The notes under the pieces were generated by a model. That model saw only the letters and a program-made list of their open reading frames with translations, was not told the origin of the DNA and searched no databases. A stretch of DNA of 64,000 bases from Terriglobus saanensis SP1PR4 (GTDB lineage: Bacteria > Acidobacteriota > Terriglobia > Terriglobales > Acidobacteriaceae). Position 1 is the first letter of the stretch, and each line of letters starts with the position of its first letter. The position numbers and the translations under genes are program-made. The stretch covers positions 1,488,001 to 1,552,000 of the forward strand of contig NC_014963.1 of assembly GCF_000179915.2 (NCBI RefSeq), written 5' to 3'. Shown here one piece after another: positions 35,420-45,376 of this stretch.

Positions 35420-37000
35420 TTGAGTTCTTTAAATAGTCGGCGAGCGATGGGAGAATCCCAAAGTGCACGGCTTTGGTTTTATTTTCTTTTGGTCGTTGCG
35501 TCAGGACATATTGCTTGCTCTCTACTGACTCCCAGGCAGGGTTGGGTGACCTGTTGCTTTCTTGCGCTCGCATATGCGAGTGGCGTCGGTCTGTCGGTGC
35601 AAAAGGCGCGGATGGCAGTGGGTGCGCTTCGTCTGAAGTGGTTTATGGCAGCGGCCAGTTTCACCCTCTTCATCGCAGGCTATCTGTCGATTCTGTATGG
35701 CCACCTTCCTGGGGTGGGTCCCTATGGAACATCCATTCACGCTGTTCTCTTCGCGTTTCGTGGGCTTCCGCTTCTCTTCGCCCTCTGTAAGAGCGAAGAC
35801 GGAGAAGAACCCTCCGCGTTTGCGTGGATCGACGGAGCCCAACTGGCTCTTGTCTGCTTTCTGTTTGTGACGCTGCTGTATCCCGGCTTCACCATGAACC
35901 TGCAGGGAATCCGTCCGCCGTTGCAGGATTTCGCCGCGATGCATTATCTGGATGTCGAAAACTTCCTCTTGCTCGCACTGGCGACGGCGCGGTTCTACGC
36001 CGCGCGCTCTATTGACGATAAGGTGTACTGCCGCGCTCTCTGCTGGTTTCTCTGGCCCATGAACTTGATCTGGTTCTTCCTGACCCATGTGGCCGTTTTC
36101 AAGTGGGATGTGCCGGCTGGATCGGTCTGGTTTGTTCTGGCCGATCTCCCGGTCATCTGTTTCGCTGCGATGACGGTCTTCCACTTCCGCTTCCGCATCG
36201 AGCAGGAGAGCAGTACTCACGTGGAAGCTTCCGCACTCATTCGGATCGGAAGTTCGGTCTTTCTGCCCGTGTCTGTTCTTCTTCTCTGCCTGGCGATCGC
36301 CAGTGCTGGTCACTTTGCGCTGATCCCGGTGATCTGCAGCATGCTTGCGATTTTTCTCTTCGCGATCAGGTCGTCGTATCTCCAGTTCCGATATCAGAAG
36401 TCGCAGAGCAGACTCATTGACGCGCGGAATGTCATGGAGATGATCTCTCACACCGACCCCCTCACGGGCGTGCATAATCGCCGTTGGTTCGATCTTGCAC
36501 TCCTGCGGGAGTGGAAGCGTGCCCAGCGCGGCAAGCAGCCCCTGACGCTTCTCCTGATCGATATCGACCACTTCAAGGCATTCAACGACACGTTGGGCCA
36601 TCTGCAGGGCGATGACTGCCTGACGGCAGTGGCGCAGAAGTTGATGTCCAATCTTCAGCGAGACGGCGACTCCATCGTGCGGTATGGAGGGGAGGAGTTC
36701 GTCGTCATCCTTCCCCAGACCGATATCCGAGGCGCGTTGACGGTAGCGGAGAACATGAGGCAGGCCATTGCCAGGATGGCGTACCCCCACCCAGGAGCCC
36801 CGAGCGGCATTGTGACGGTCAGCGTGGGCGCGGCGACCCAATCGGACTACTCCATGGAAGACACTTCTGAGGAGTTGCTGATCGCTGCGGATACGGCGCT
36901 CTATCGGGCCAAGAACGGTGGTCGTAATCGCGTAGAGTGCGAAGAGCTCTCCAATGGCGATGAGGCCCCGCCTCTTTCCGAGGCCATTCCCGTGAGCTGA
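35420..37000 (+). CDS. Membrane diguanylate cyclase (GGEEF)
   Basis: 526 residues from a TTG at 35420, with AGG(TGG) 6 nt upstream; an ATG at 35447 is less well supported. About eight hydrophobic segments (residues 17-320) form an unassigned membrane sensor. A short helix (SRLIDARNVMEMISHTDPLTG) joins the cyclase domain, with DIDHFKAFNDTLGH, active motif GGEEF at 423-427 and I-site RDGD at 414-417. It should synthesise c-di-GMP with product feedback. It converges on queA, with 3 nt between stops. Confidence 0.92.
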   Translation: MSSLNSRRAMGESQSARLWFYFLLVVASGHIACSLLTPRQGWVTCCFLALAYASGVGLSVQKARMAVGALRLKWFMAAASFTLFIAGYLSILYGHLPGVGPYGTSIHAVLFAFRGLPLLFALCKSEDGEEPSAFAWIDGAQLALVCFLFVTLLYPGFTMNLQGIRPPLQDFAAMHYLDVENFLLLALATARFYAARSIDDKVYCRALCWFLWPMNLIWFFLTHVAVFKWDVPAGSVWFVLADLPVICFAAMTVFHFRFRIEQESSTHVEASALIRIGSSVFLPVSVLLLCLAIASAGHFALIPVICSMLAIFLFAIRSSYLQFRYQKSQSRLIDARNVMEMISHTDPLTGVHNRRWFDLALLREWKRAQRGKQPLTLLLIDIDHFKAFNDTLGHLQGDDCLTAVAQKLMSNLQRDGDSIVRYGGEEFVVILPQTDIRGALTVAENMRQAIARMAYPHPGAPSGIVTVSVGAATQSDYSMEDTSEELLIAADTALYRAKNGGRNRVECEELSNGDEAPPLSEAIPVS

Positions 37001-37003
37001 GGG

Positions 37004-38074
37004 TCAACTCAGAAACATGCAGTCACCGTAAGAGAAGAACCTGTACCTTGATTCCACGGCATGCCGATATGCGGCGAGCACTTGCTCCCGCCCCGCGAAG
37101 GCGGAGACGAGCATCAGCAGGGTCGACTGCGGAAGATGGAAGTTTGTCAGCAGGGCATCGACCACCCGAAACTCATAGCCCGGCGAAAGAAAGATTGAGG
37201 TCGTACCGGAATGGGGTGCGAGGGGTTGGCCGGGATCCTGGGAAGCGCAGTGCTCCAGCGTACGGACGGTCGTTGTTCCCACGGCAACAACGCGGCGACC
37301 TTCGGCCTTGGCCCTGTTGATGGCCTCGGCTGTCGACTCGGGCAGAGTATAAGGCTCTTCGTGGAGACGGATCTCAGAGAGATCTTCCACGCGCAGAGGC
37401 TGAAAGGTTCCAAGTCCTACATGTAGCGTTATTTGTTGAACTTGTACACCTTTGCTTTGAATCTTGTTTAAGGTTTCTGGGGTGAAGTGCAGGCCTGCCG
37501 TCGGCGCAGCCGCTGAGCCCTTTAGTTCCAAATCGGAGAAGACCGTCTGGTAGCGAGACCGGTCTTCGGCGGAATCGGCGCGGTGGATATATGGCGGCAG
37601 AGGCATGTGGCCAATGCGCTCCAGCGTGGCGAAAAAGTCCGGGTTGGGAGCAAAGCGCAGGGTGCGCTCGCCGAACTCTCCGGTCTCCATGACTTCCGCT
37701 TGAAGCTCGTCTTCTCCGAAGACCAGGCGCTCTCCGACCTGGACTTTTCGACCAGGCTTCACCAGCGCACGCCAGCGGCCTCCGCCAAAGGGCTGTGTGA
37801 GGAGGACTTCGATCTGTCCGCTCGGGGCAGGAGAGCTACTCTGCGTCCGAAGCCCTGCACGGCGTGCGAAGAGCCGCGCAGGAATCACACGGGAGTTGTT
37901 GAGGACGAGGAGGTCACCTTTCCGCAGTAGATCAGGAAGGTCGAGGAAGTTCTTATCCTCCAGGTGACCGGTCGACCGGTCGACGGTCAGCATCCGTGCC
38001 GCGTCGCGCTCGACGGGAGGCTTCTGGGCGATCAGTTCAGGCGGAAGGTCGAAGTGGAAGTCGGAGACGCGCAC
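37004..38074 (-). CDS. queA: S-adenosylmethionine:tRNA ribosyltransferase-isomerase
   Basis: 356 residues, typical length. It begins [19 protein letters not shown]; other family signatures are [54 protein letters not shown] and [18 protein letters not shown]. It moves the ribose of SAM onto preQ1 in tRNA to form epoxyqueuosine. The DUF374 gene follows upstream on the same strand, 33 nt away, so they may be cotranscribed. Confidence 0.97.
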   Translation of the reverse strand: MRVSDFHFDLPPELIAQKPPVERDAARMLTVDRSTGHLEDKNFLDLPDLLRKGDLLVLNNSRVIPARLFARRAGLRTQSSSPAPSGQIEVLLTQPFGGGRWRALVKPGRKVQVGERLVFGEDELQAEVMETGEFGERTLRFAPNPDFFATLERIGHMPLPPYIHRADSAEDRSRYQTVFSDLELKGSAAAPTAGLHFTPETLNKIQSKGVQVQQITLHVGLGTFQPLRVEDLSEIRLHEEPYTLPESTAEAINRAKAEGRRVVAVGTTTVRTLEHCASQDPGQPLAPHSGTTSIFLSPGYEFRVVDALLTNFHLPQSTLLMLVSAFAGREQVLAAYRHAVESRYRFFSYGDCMFLS

Positions 38075-38107
38075 TCTTTTAGTTTAGGTTCAGCTGCGGC
38101 GAGATGC

Positions 38108-38764
38108 TCACGCGGTGACCGCCATCTGCGTGGCGCGCTCCATCATCTGCTGTACCCGAACTAGGGCTTCGGCCAGATCGGCGTCTGGAGCGATCAGGAC
38201 ATGCGCAGGCCAGGAGACCGTCACACGGCTGAAAGGTTTGGGGATAAAGAAGAGATCCCAGCTCTTCAGTTTCCATGCGCTGGAGGGATGGAGATGGAAG
38301 GCTCCAGCGTCCCCGGTTGTGCGCTGCGCCAACTGGGTGAGGCCGGGTTTGGCAACGTACACAGGACCTCGGGGGCCATCCGCAGTGAAGGCAGCAAGCA
38401 GGCCTGACTTCACCGCACGTTCCATCTGCAGCAGGGCAACCGCTCCACCGCGCGAGGAGGAACCCCGAATCGCGACGAAGCCAAGGCGTTCCACCGTGCG
38501 GGCAATGAGTTCGCCATCGAAGGACTGCGAGATCAGGATCGCGATGCCCATGTTCCGGAAGCGGTAGGCCGCCATCAGGAGCGAGCGGTGCCAGAAGCCA
38601 AAGACTCCCGGCGGCGGTATGAGATGGCCCGGAGTTACGCCAGGATCGCAGACGTCACGGAAGCGAAGCGTGCACCCAAGCAGACGGATGAGACCGCTGG
38701 CGAGCGGCGGGACTACGGCGAGGAGCACGCGCTGCGTACTCGTGAAATTTGGAGTTGCAGGCAC
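38108..38764 (-). CDS. DUF374 / lysophospholipid acyltransferase-like protein
   Basis: 218 residues from a GTG at 38764. DUF374 landmarks: PGVFGFWHRSLLMAAYRF, ILISQSFDGELIARTVERLGF, RGSSSRGGAVALLQM, and AFTADGPRGPVYVAKPG. The family belongs to the glycerolipid acyltransferase fold but shows a His-Arg in place of the usual HxxxxD, and is thought to act on a membrane lipid or lipid A. Its first codons and upstream flank are partly repeated about 720 bp away at 39443-39496. Confidence 0.85.
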   Translation of the reverse strand: MPATPNFTSTQRVLLAVVPPLASGLIRLLGCTLRFRDVCDPGVTPGHLIPPPGVFGFWHRSLLMAAYRFRNMGIAILISQSFDGELIARTVERLGFVAIRGSSSRGGAVALLQMERAVKSGLLAAFTADGPRGPVYVAKPGLTQLAQRTTGDAGAFHLHPSSAWKLKSWDLFFIPKPFSRVTVSWPAHVLIAPDADLAEALVRVQQMMERATQMAVTA

Positions 38765-38784
38765 AGAGGCATTGTATGCGGACA
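38719..38784. repeat. Direct repeat copy A, over the DUF374 gene start
   Basis: Shares with 39443-39496 the core CGTGAAATTT(G/A)GAGTTGCAGGCA and flanks CGAGGAG and TTGTATG..GACA, with a 7-nt and a 2-nt gap. This copy spans the GTG start of the DUF374 gene. Confidence 0.6.
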
Positions 38785-38904
38785 GGTCAGGCTGTTAAGA
38801 AACTTGGTTTAAATCGGGGCTCTGTAGCTCACGAAAATCACTTGATGACGGTCAGAGCTCTATCAGCTCCTGCCGCAAAATTCTGTTTCAAGGAAAGTCG
38901 TCGC

Positions 38905-39426
38905 ATGACAAAACACTTCGCAATTGCTCTTGCTCTGACAGTCGCTTCAGCGGGATTAGCTCAATCGTCAGCTCATAGTTCTGATCCTGTGACAAGACAC
39001 TACCGCCTCATCTTCGTAGTCGATTCCGGCGAGGGCGAAATGGGGAAGCAAAGTTTTGTGCTGGATGTTCCGGTCGCACCGAGCAAGATGGGAGTAGCGC
39101 GGGCAAACCTCATATCAGGGAGTGATAGAGATAAACAATCTGTTACTCAGCAGCTCTTTGAATGTAGCAATGTCCACGCATCTTCCACGGGTCTAGCACT
39201 GCATATCGCGATGCAGTCCGACCGTGAAGCTCCAGCGATTCCGGGCCTTGTCTCGGCGAGACATCAACATGGAGAATTTCAGCGATCAGTCGATCTGCAG
39301 CTTGGCAAGCCTACGGTCGTGACACAGGAGATGCACTTCAGAGTGCTTGGCAATACTGATCCCGAACTAGCTTCAAAGTTGAAGCAGCCCGCTCCTACGA
39401 TCACCGTCACTGCCGAAGCTCTTTAG
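38905..39426 (+). CDS. Small secreted protein of unknown function
   Basis: 173 residues from the ATG at 38905, preceded by AAGGAAAG. A signal peptide (KHFAIALALTVASAGLAQSS) precedes a predicted beta-rich domain (THYRLIFVVDSGEGEMG-like start, SFVLDVPVAP, LALHIAMQSD, SVDLQLGKPTVVTQEMHF). The C-terminus is PAPTITVTAEAL. I recall similar short exported proteins in Terriglobia but know no function. The gene lies between the two copies of a 54-66 bp direct repeat. Confidence 0.7.
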   Translation: MTKHFAIALALTVASAGLAQSSAHSSDPVTRHYRLIFVVDSGEGEMGKQSFVLDVPVAPSKMGVARANLISGSDRDKQSVTQQLFECSNVHASSTGLALHIAMQSDREAPAIPGLVSARHQHGEFQRSVDLQLGKPTVVTQEMHFRVLGNTDPELASKLKQPAPTITVTAEAL

Positions 39427-39442
39427 CCAGCCAGAGTCACCG

Positions 39443-39496
39443 CGAGGAGTGTGCGCGTGAAATTTAGAGTTGCAGGCAAAGGTGTTGTATGTAGAC
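39443..39496. repeat. Direct repeat copy B, downstream of the secreted-protein gene
   Basis: An imperfect copy of 38719-38784. Read on the minus strand it still encodes a decayed version of the DUF374 N-terminus (PATLNFTRT against PATPNFTST), which shows it derives from that gene. Confidence 0.6.
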
Positions 39497-39518
39497 ACAA
39501 CGCGGGTCTCTGCTACGG

Positions 39519-42143
39519 TCAGTTGCTACGGAGAGCCATCATCGGATCGATGCGTGAAGCCCGCCGAGCAGGAAGATAACCTGCCATAAAGGCCACACCC
39601 GTCAAAAGCATGATCATGGCGGCAAAGGTGATCGGATCGGTTGGCTGCGTGCCGAAGAGCATCGAACTGATCGCTCTTGCTACCACCAGAGAAGCCACGA
39701 TCCCGACCGCGACTCCGATCAGCGCCATGCGTAATGTCTTCGAGATCACACCGAACTGCACGCGCTCCCGCGTAGCTCCCAGCGCCATGCGAATGCCGAT
39801 CTCTCGGGTCTGCCGCGTCACGGAATACGAGATGACTCCGTAGATTCCGAGCGATGCGAGGAGAAGTCCGAGCGCGGCGAAGATCCCGACCAGCAGGGCA
39901 AAGAATTTTCGCGGTGAAGTGGCGTGATTGACCACGCTCTGCATGGGACGAAGCTCCGCCGCAGGCTGCTCCGGGTTGATCTGCCGCAGGGTCCTTATAA
40001 TACCTGGCGCAAGCACTTCGGTTGGCAGCTTGGATCGGACGACGAGAAGGTTGCCGCCGCCCCACTGCGTCGCCGGCAGATACATTTCGCGCCCCGACTT
40101 TTCTTCGATGTTGATTCCATGGACGTCAGCGATCACACCGACGACGCGCAGATCTCGGCCCTGTAGGACTGCAGTCCGTCCGACGGCGTCTTCACCCGGC
40201 CACATGGCGTCCGCCGCTGTCTGATTCAGGATGATCGTGCCTTCGGCTTTCGTATTGTCCGACCAGGCAAAATCGCGGCCACGCAAGCGCAGCCCGATGG
40301 CCTTCAAATATCCCGGATAGGTGATGTAGACGAACGCCGACGGATCCTCGCCTTTGGCGTAGCTCCTGCCCTTGACGGTTGGTGCGCTCCAACTCCGATT
40401 GCGTAGAAGGGGCAGGTTATCCGAGATCCCGGCGGCCTCTACGCCGGGAAGGGCGCTTATTCGTTGCGATAGGTCCTGCACAAGCGCATTGCGTTGTTCG
40501 ATGGAGGCGTTGCTGTTGTAGTCCACGTTGCTGGTGTACTCGATGTTGATGGCCGAGCTCTGGCTTGGCTGAAATCCCAGATCGGCGCGCATGACCTGTA
40601 GAAAACTGCGCAGAAGCAGGCCCGCGCCAATGACCAGGACGCAGGCCAGCGCGACCTCTGAGATGACGAGGAAATTCCGCAGACGTTCATGCTTCGGACT
40701 ATCGCCCGTGCCCGTACCAGCATCCTTGAGCGACTCCTGCAGATTCCCGCTGGACATCTTCAGACCGGGCGCAAGTCCAAAAAGCAGACCTGCTGCAATC
40801 GCGATCCCGACCGTCCATGTAAGAACAACGCCGTCGACACGAACCGTGCTCATGAGAGGGAGAGCGATCGATCCCTGGTGCGAGAGCCAAAGCGTTGCGC
40901 CATAAGCCAGGCAGAGACCCAGCGCGGCTCCCGCTCCTGAGAGGACGAGGCTCTCCGTGAGTAGTTGCCGCACCAGTCGCCCGCGACCCGCGCCTAACGA
41001 GATACGCAGCGCAAACTCCCGGCTACGGGAAGCAGCTCGCGCGAGAAGAAGGTTGGAGAGATTTACGCAGACGATGAGTAGGATCATTCCCACGGCGCAC
41101 CAGAGGACAATAAGAGACCGCCGCAGAGCTCCGCTGACGTAGTCCTTCAAGTAAATGGGTCTTGCGCGATCTTTGTAGACGCCGAGGGATTCCGGAGAGA
41201 GCTTGCTCCAATAGAACTTTGGAAAGAGTGTCGTTGCCTCGTTCTGCGCTTGTCCCAGGGTGACTCCCGGCTTGAGTCGACCGATGAACGCCAGCGTGTT
41301 TCCATTGTTGCGCAGATCTTTCATCACCTGCGGATCGAACATATCGACCTTCGACCCAGGAGAAAAGACTGCGCCAAAATCGAAGCTCTCCGGAAGCACA
41401 CCGACGACCTGGACAAGATGGCCGTTGAGCCGAATGGCTTTGCCGACGATGTTGCGGTCGCCGCCAAACTGCCGCTTCCAGTAGCCATGTGTGAGCAGAA
41501 CCACGCCGCCCGTGCGCGTCTCTTCTTCTGTGAATGTACGACCAAGTTCGGCGGAGACTCCGAGGACATGGAAGAAGTTCCCGGCGACCGAGATGTCTGT
41601 CACAGGGCTTGGCTCGCCATATCCCGTGAGCTTGAGGTTGTCCGGTGTCGAGAACGCAAAATACGCTGTCACGTCTTCGTACGATTTATTCATGGAGCGC
41701 AGATCGTCGTAGGCGTCAGAGGAATACGTCGCACCGGAGAGATCGTGGCCGCTTCCCGGCGGCGCGATCCAGACAAGATTCTGCGACTGATAAAAGGGAA
41801 GCGGACGCAGCAGGATGGCGTGCACCACGCTAAAGACCACGATGTTCGCACCAATGCCCAGCGCGAGGATTACTACCGCAACAAAGGTGAAGCCGCGGTC
41901 GCGCCCCAATGTGCGGAGAGCGTAACGCAGGTCTTGCGCAAGCTGCTCCAGCCGGAGCCATCCCCATCGCTCACGGGTTACATCCGCGACGAGAGGGATG
42001 TTTCCGAACTCGCGCCTGGCTTCCTTCTGTGCAGTTTCGGGAGATTCTCCCCGCGCGATGCGGTCGGCGATGGCCATCTTCAAATGGCTTTCGATTTCTT
42101 CCGCCAGGTCTGACTTGTGCCGCGAAAACCGAAAGAACTTCAT
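39519..42143 (-). CDS. Acidobacterial duplicated orphan permease (ADOP), MacB/FtsX type
   Basis: 874 residues. A short helical N-terminus (DLAEEIESHLKMAIADRIARG, TAQKEARREFGN) leads to the first membrane helix (FTFVAVVILALGIGANIVVF), a large periplasmic MacB_PCD domain, three helices (FtsX unit 1), a second periplasmic domain and three more helices ending YLPARRASRIDPMMALRSN. The duplicated FtsX layout without an ATPase gene defines the ADOP family. It may assemble with an ATPase encoded elsewhere, in export or lipid/peptide signalling. The start is coupled to the PadR gene by ATGA, the arrangement usual for this family. Confidence 0.93.
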   Translation of the reverse strand: MKFFRFSRHKSDLAEEIESHLKMAIADRIARGESPETAQKEARREFGNIPLVADVTRERWGWLRLEQLAQDLRYALRTLGRDRGFTFVAVVILALGIGANIVVFSVVHAILLRPLPFYQSQNLVWIAPPGSGHDLSGATYSSDAYDDLRSMNKSYEDVTAYFAFSTPDNLKLTGYGEPSPVTDISVAGNFFHVLGVSAELGRTFTEEETRTGGVVLLTHGYWKRQFGGDRNIVGKAIRLNGHLVQVVGVLPESFDFGAVFSPGSKVDMFDPQVMKDLRNNGNTLAFIGRLKPGVTLGQAQNEATTLFPKFYWSKLSPESLGVYKDRARPIYLKDYVSGALRRSLIVLWCAVGMILLIVCVNLSNLLLARAASRSREFALRISLGAGRGRLVRQLLTESLVLSGAGAALGLCLAYGATLWLSHQGSIALPLMSTVRVDGVVLTWTVGIAIAAGLLFGLAPGLKMSSGNLQESLKDAGTGTGDSPKHERLRNFLVISEVALACVLVIGAGLLLRSFLQVMRADLGFQPSQSSAINIEYTSNVDYNSNASIEQRNALVQDLSQRISALPGVEAAGISDNLPLLRNRSWSAPTVKGRSYAKGEDPSAFVYITYPGYLKAIGLRLRGRDFAWSDNTKAEGTIILNQTAADAMWPGEDAVGRTAVLQGRDLRVVGVIADVHGINIEEKSGREMYLPATQWGGGNLLVVRSKLPTEVLAPGIIRTLRQINPEQPAAELRPMQSVVNHATSPRKFFALLVGIFAALGLLLASLGIYGVISYSVTRQTREIGIRMALGATRERVQFGVISKTLRMALIGVAVGIVASLVVARAISSMLFGTQPTDPITFAAMIMLLTGVAFMAGYLPARRASRIDPMMALRSN

Positions 42144-42499
42144 GCTTCACCTCTCGTAGATGTCATGATGGCCTCAATCGTCGCGACCATCTTTCCCCAC
42201 CGCTCATAGTCGGAGGCGAGCTGTTCTTTGCCGAGCGCGGTGATCTTGTAGAACTTCGCCCGCTGGTTGCTCTCGCTTTTCTTCCACTCGGCTTTCACCC
42301 AATCCTGGCGTTCCAGCCGATGAAGGGCCGGATAAAGCGATCCCGTCTCCACCTGCAACACTTCCCCCGAAGTGGCACGGATCGCCTGGCTGATGCCATA
42401 ACCATGTTGTTCACCCCATTGCAGGGTCTGCAGGATCAACATGTCCAGCGTTCCCTGGAGAAGTTCGATCCGGTTCTGGTAGCCGCTTTTCTTCGCCAT
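42140..42499 (-). CDS. PadR-family transcriptional regulator
   Basis: 119 residues: a winged helix with the PadR signature LLQGTLDMLILQTLQWGEQHGYGISQAI (shown in two parts as LLQGTLDMLILQTL and HGYGISQAI), recognition region GSLYPALHRLERQDW and wing KSESNQRAKFYKITALGKEQL. PadR proteins mostly repress a neighbouring membrane protein and themselves. Here the target is the coupled ADOP gene. A 37-bp palindrome begins 4 nt upstream of its start codon. Confidence 0.95.
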   Translation of the reverse strand: MAKKSGYQNRIELLQGTLDMLILQTLQWGEQHGYGISQAIRATSGEVLQVETGSLYPALHRLERQDWVKAEWKKSESNQRAKFYKITALGKEQLASDYERWGKMVATIEAIMTSTRGEA

Positions 42500-42503
42500 A
42501 GGG

Positions 42504-42540
42504 TGTAGACCTTCTACATGAACTATGTAGAAGGTCTACA
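42504..42540. promoter_or_regulatory. PadR operator covering the ribosome binding site
   Basis: Two perfect 16-bp arms (42504-42519 and 42525-42540) around a 5-nt spacer. Each arm is itself a dyad (TGTAGA-CCT-TCTACA), so there are two sites, and the pair contains the ATGT/ACAT ends known for PadR operators. The only Shine-Dalgarno-like AAGG of the padR mRNA lies inside the proximal arm. Confidence 0.8.
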
Positions 42541-42718
42541 TCCTCTCAGGCAAGAAGCGCAAGGTATTTTTTTCGCACTAGAATGATCCGGCTGTTGACC
42601 GGGGAAACTTTAGGTACCCGAACGACCAAGAAATAGGGCATCCACCCTGTCCAGGTTACGTCCAACCTAAGGTGCCCTCGGGCGAAAGTAGTTGAAATGA
42701 AAGGCAAGGCGAAGTGGT

Positions 42719-44002
<1,284 letters not shown>

Positions 44003-44021
44003 CGGCTTGTGTGAGGGTTGA

Positions 44022-45125
44022 ATGAAGGGTCTGGTCTTTTCTGTTTTGTTGGTCGCCGGGATGGTACACGCGCAGGCTGGGAACTCTCCTGCCGGGAGTA
44101 AGAGTGGCGCGGAAACGGTCCGCCTGAACTCCAAAGTTTCGCCGGAAGGTTCAGGTCAGGCCAACAATCCTATGGACAAGCCCGAGGTGCGAAAGCTTGC
44201 GGAGGCGGTCCTGAAGAAGATTGAGCCCGGCGCGGTCTGGAACGACGAGAATGGGAAGCCGATCCAGGCGCATGGCGGCGGGATTCTGAAGCAGGGTGCG
44301 TTCTGGTACTGGTTCGGCGAAGACCGCACACAGGGGCTGGACAAGAGCAAGCGCTACATCAGCTGCTACCGATCCAAGGACTTGACGCAGTGGGAGACGA
44401 AGGGGCGCGTTTTGGAACTGTCTGAGCCAGACGAGTATCGAAAGCAGTTCGGAGAGAACTGGCAGGCCGAACGTCCCAAGGTCTTCAAGATCAGCCCGCG
44501 GAAGTTTGTGATGTATATCCACCTGGATGCGGCCTACAAAGCCGCCGAGGTGGGTGTCGCGGTGAGTGAAAACATAGAGGGTCCTTACCGCCTAGTGAGG
44601 CACTTCCGCCCGCTGGGCAAAGAGAGTCGCGATATCGGACAGTTTGTCGATGACGACGGACGAAACTATCTGATCTTCGAGAGCCGACCCACGGGAGGGT
44701 TCTACATCGCGCAGCTGAACGACGACGGGATGGATGTCACCGAGACCGCCTTTGTACACGCGCCTCTGGAGGGTGGAGCGATTGTGCATTATGAGGGGCT
44801 CTACTACGTGCTCGGATCGCACATGACTGGATGGAAGCCGAATCCCAACGTCTATGCGACGTCAAAGAACCTAAAGGGCCCGTGGAGCGAGTTCAAGGAT
44901 GTTGCCCCGCCAGAAGCCAACACCTACGGGACGCAGTCCTCCATGCTGATCAAGGTCAAGGGCAAAACGAAAACAACCGTAATCTATGTGGGCGACCAGT
45001 GGAAGCCAGAGGCGCTCTGGGATTCACGCTACGTCTGGATGCCGCTCGAAATCGGTGACGGAAAGATGAAGTTGCCGCAACCGAAGCCCTGGACCATCGA
45101 TATCGATACCGGTGAAGTCCACTAA
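44022..45125 (+). CDS. Secreted glycoside hydrolase, GH43-like five-bladed propeller
   Basis: 367 residues with a signal peptide (GLVFSVLLVAGMVHAQAG) and GAGGG-like Shine-Dalgarno (GAGGG) 5 nt before the ATG. The propeller part has IQAHGGGILKQGAFWYWFGED, ISCYRSKDLTQWETKG, AERPKVF, SRDIGQFVDDDGRNYLIFES and VHAPLEGGAIVHYEGLYYVLGS. The AHGGG..YWFGE entry and the following motifs recall GH43 galactan 1,3-beta-galactosidases. The precise subfamily and substrate are uncertain. Confidence 0.78.
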   Translation: MKGLVFSVLLVAGMVHAQAGNSPAGSKSGAETVRLNSKVSPEGSGQANNPMDKPEVRKLAEAVLKKIEPGAVWNDENGKPIQAHGGGILKQGAFWYWFGEDRTQGLDKSKRYISCYRSKDLTQWETKGRVLELSEPDEYRKQFGENWQAERPKVFKISPRKFVMYIHLDAAYKAAEVGVAVSENIEGPYRLVRHFRPLGKESRDIGQFVDDDGRNYLIFESRPTGGFYIAQLNDDGMDVTETAFVHAPLEGGAIVHYEGLYYVLGSHMTGWKPNPNVYATSKNLKGPWSEFKDVAPPEANTYGTQSSMLIKVKGKTKTTVIYVGDQWKPEALWDSRYVWMPLEIGDGKMKLPQPKPWTIDIDTGEVH

Positions 45126-45376
45126 GGTGCTATTGGTCCAGAGCCCTCTCTGCGGTAAAACCACAAGAGTCCCAAAAAATAATTCCAGTAGATGAATCCC
45201 ATAGCGGGAAGATGTGCCTCAGGTGCGTCCTTGCCCTGCTGGGCCCCGTCTGTATGAGATACAGTAATCGTTTGTTCCCACAGAACCGTAAAGCGGTCCT
45301 TATGTTCTGCGCTAGTCCTTTGCAGCAATGATGTACTTCTGCGTTCTTTTCCTGAGTCCAAGCCTGGAGCAATCTT

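Noticed and set aside
41250-42113. 287-codon frame antisense to the ADOP permease
   Set aside because: Shadow of a clear FtsX/MacB-type gene; no start signal or motif.
45122-45361. 79-codon minus-strand frame upstream of the LTA-synthase-like gene
   Set aside because: The end (FIYWNYFLGLLWFY) looks membrane-like, but it has only a TTG start, no ribosome binding site, and lies over the promoter of a real gene.
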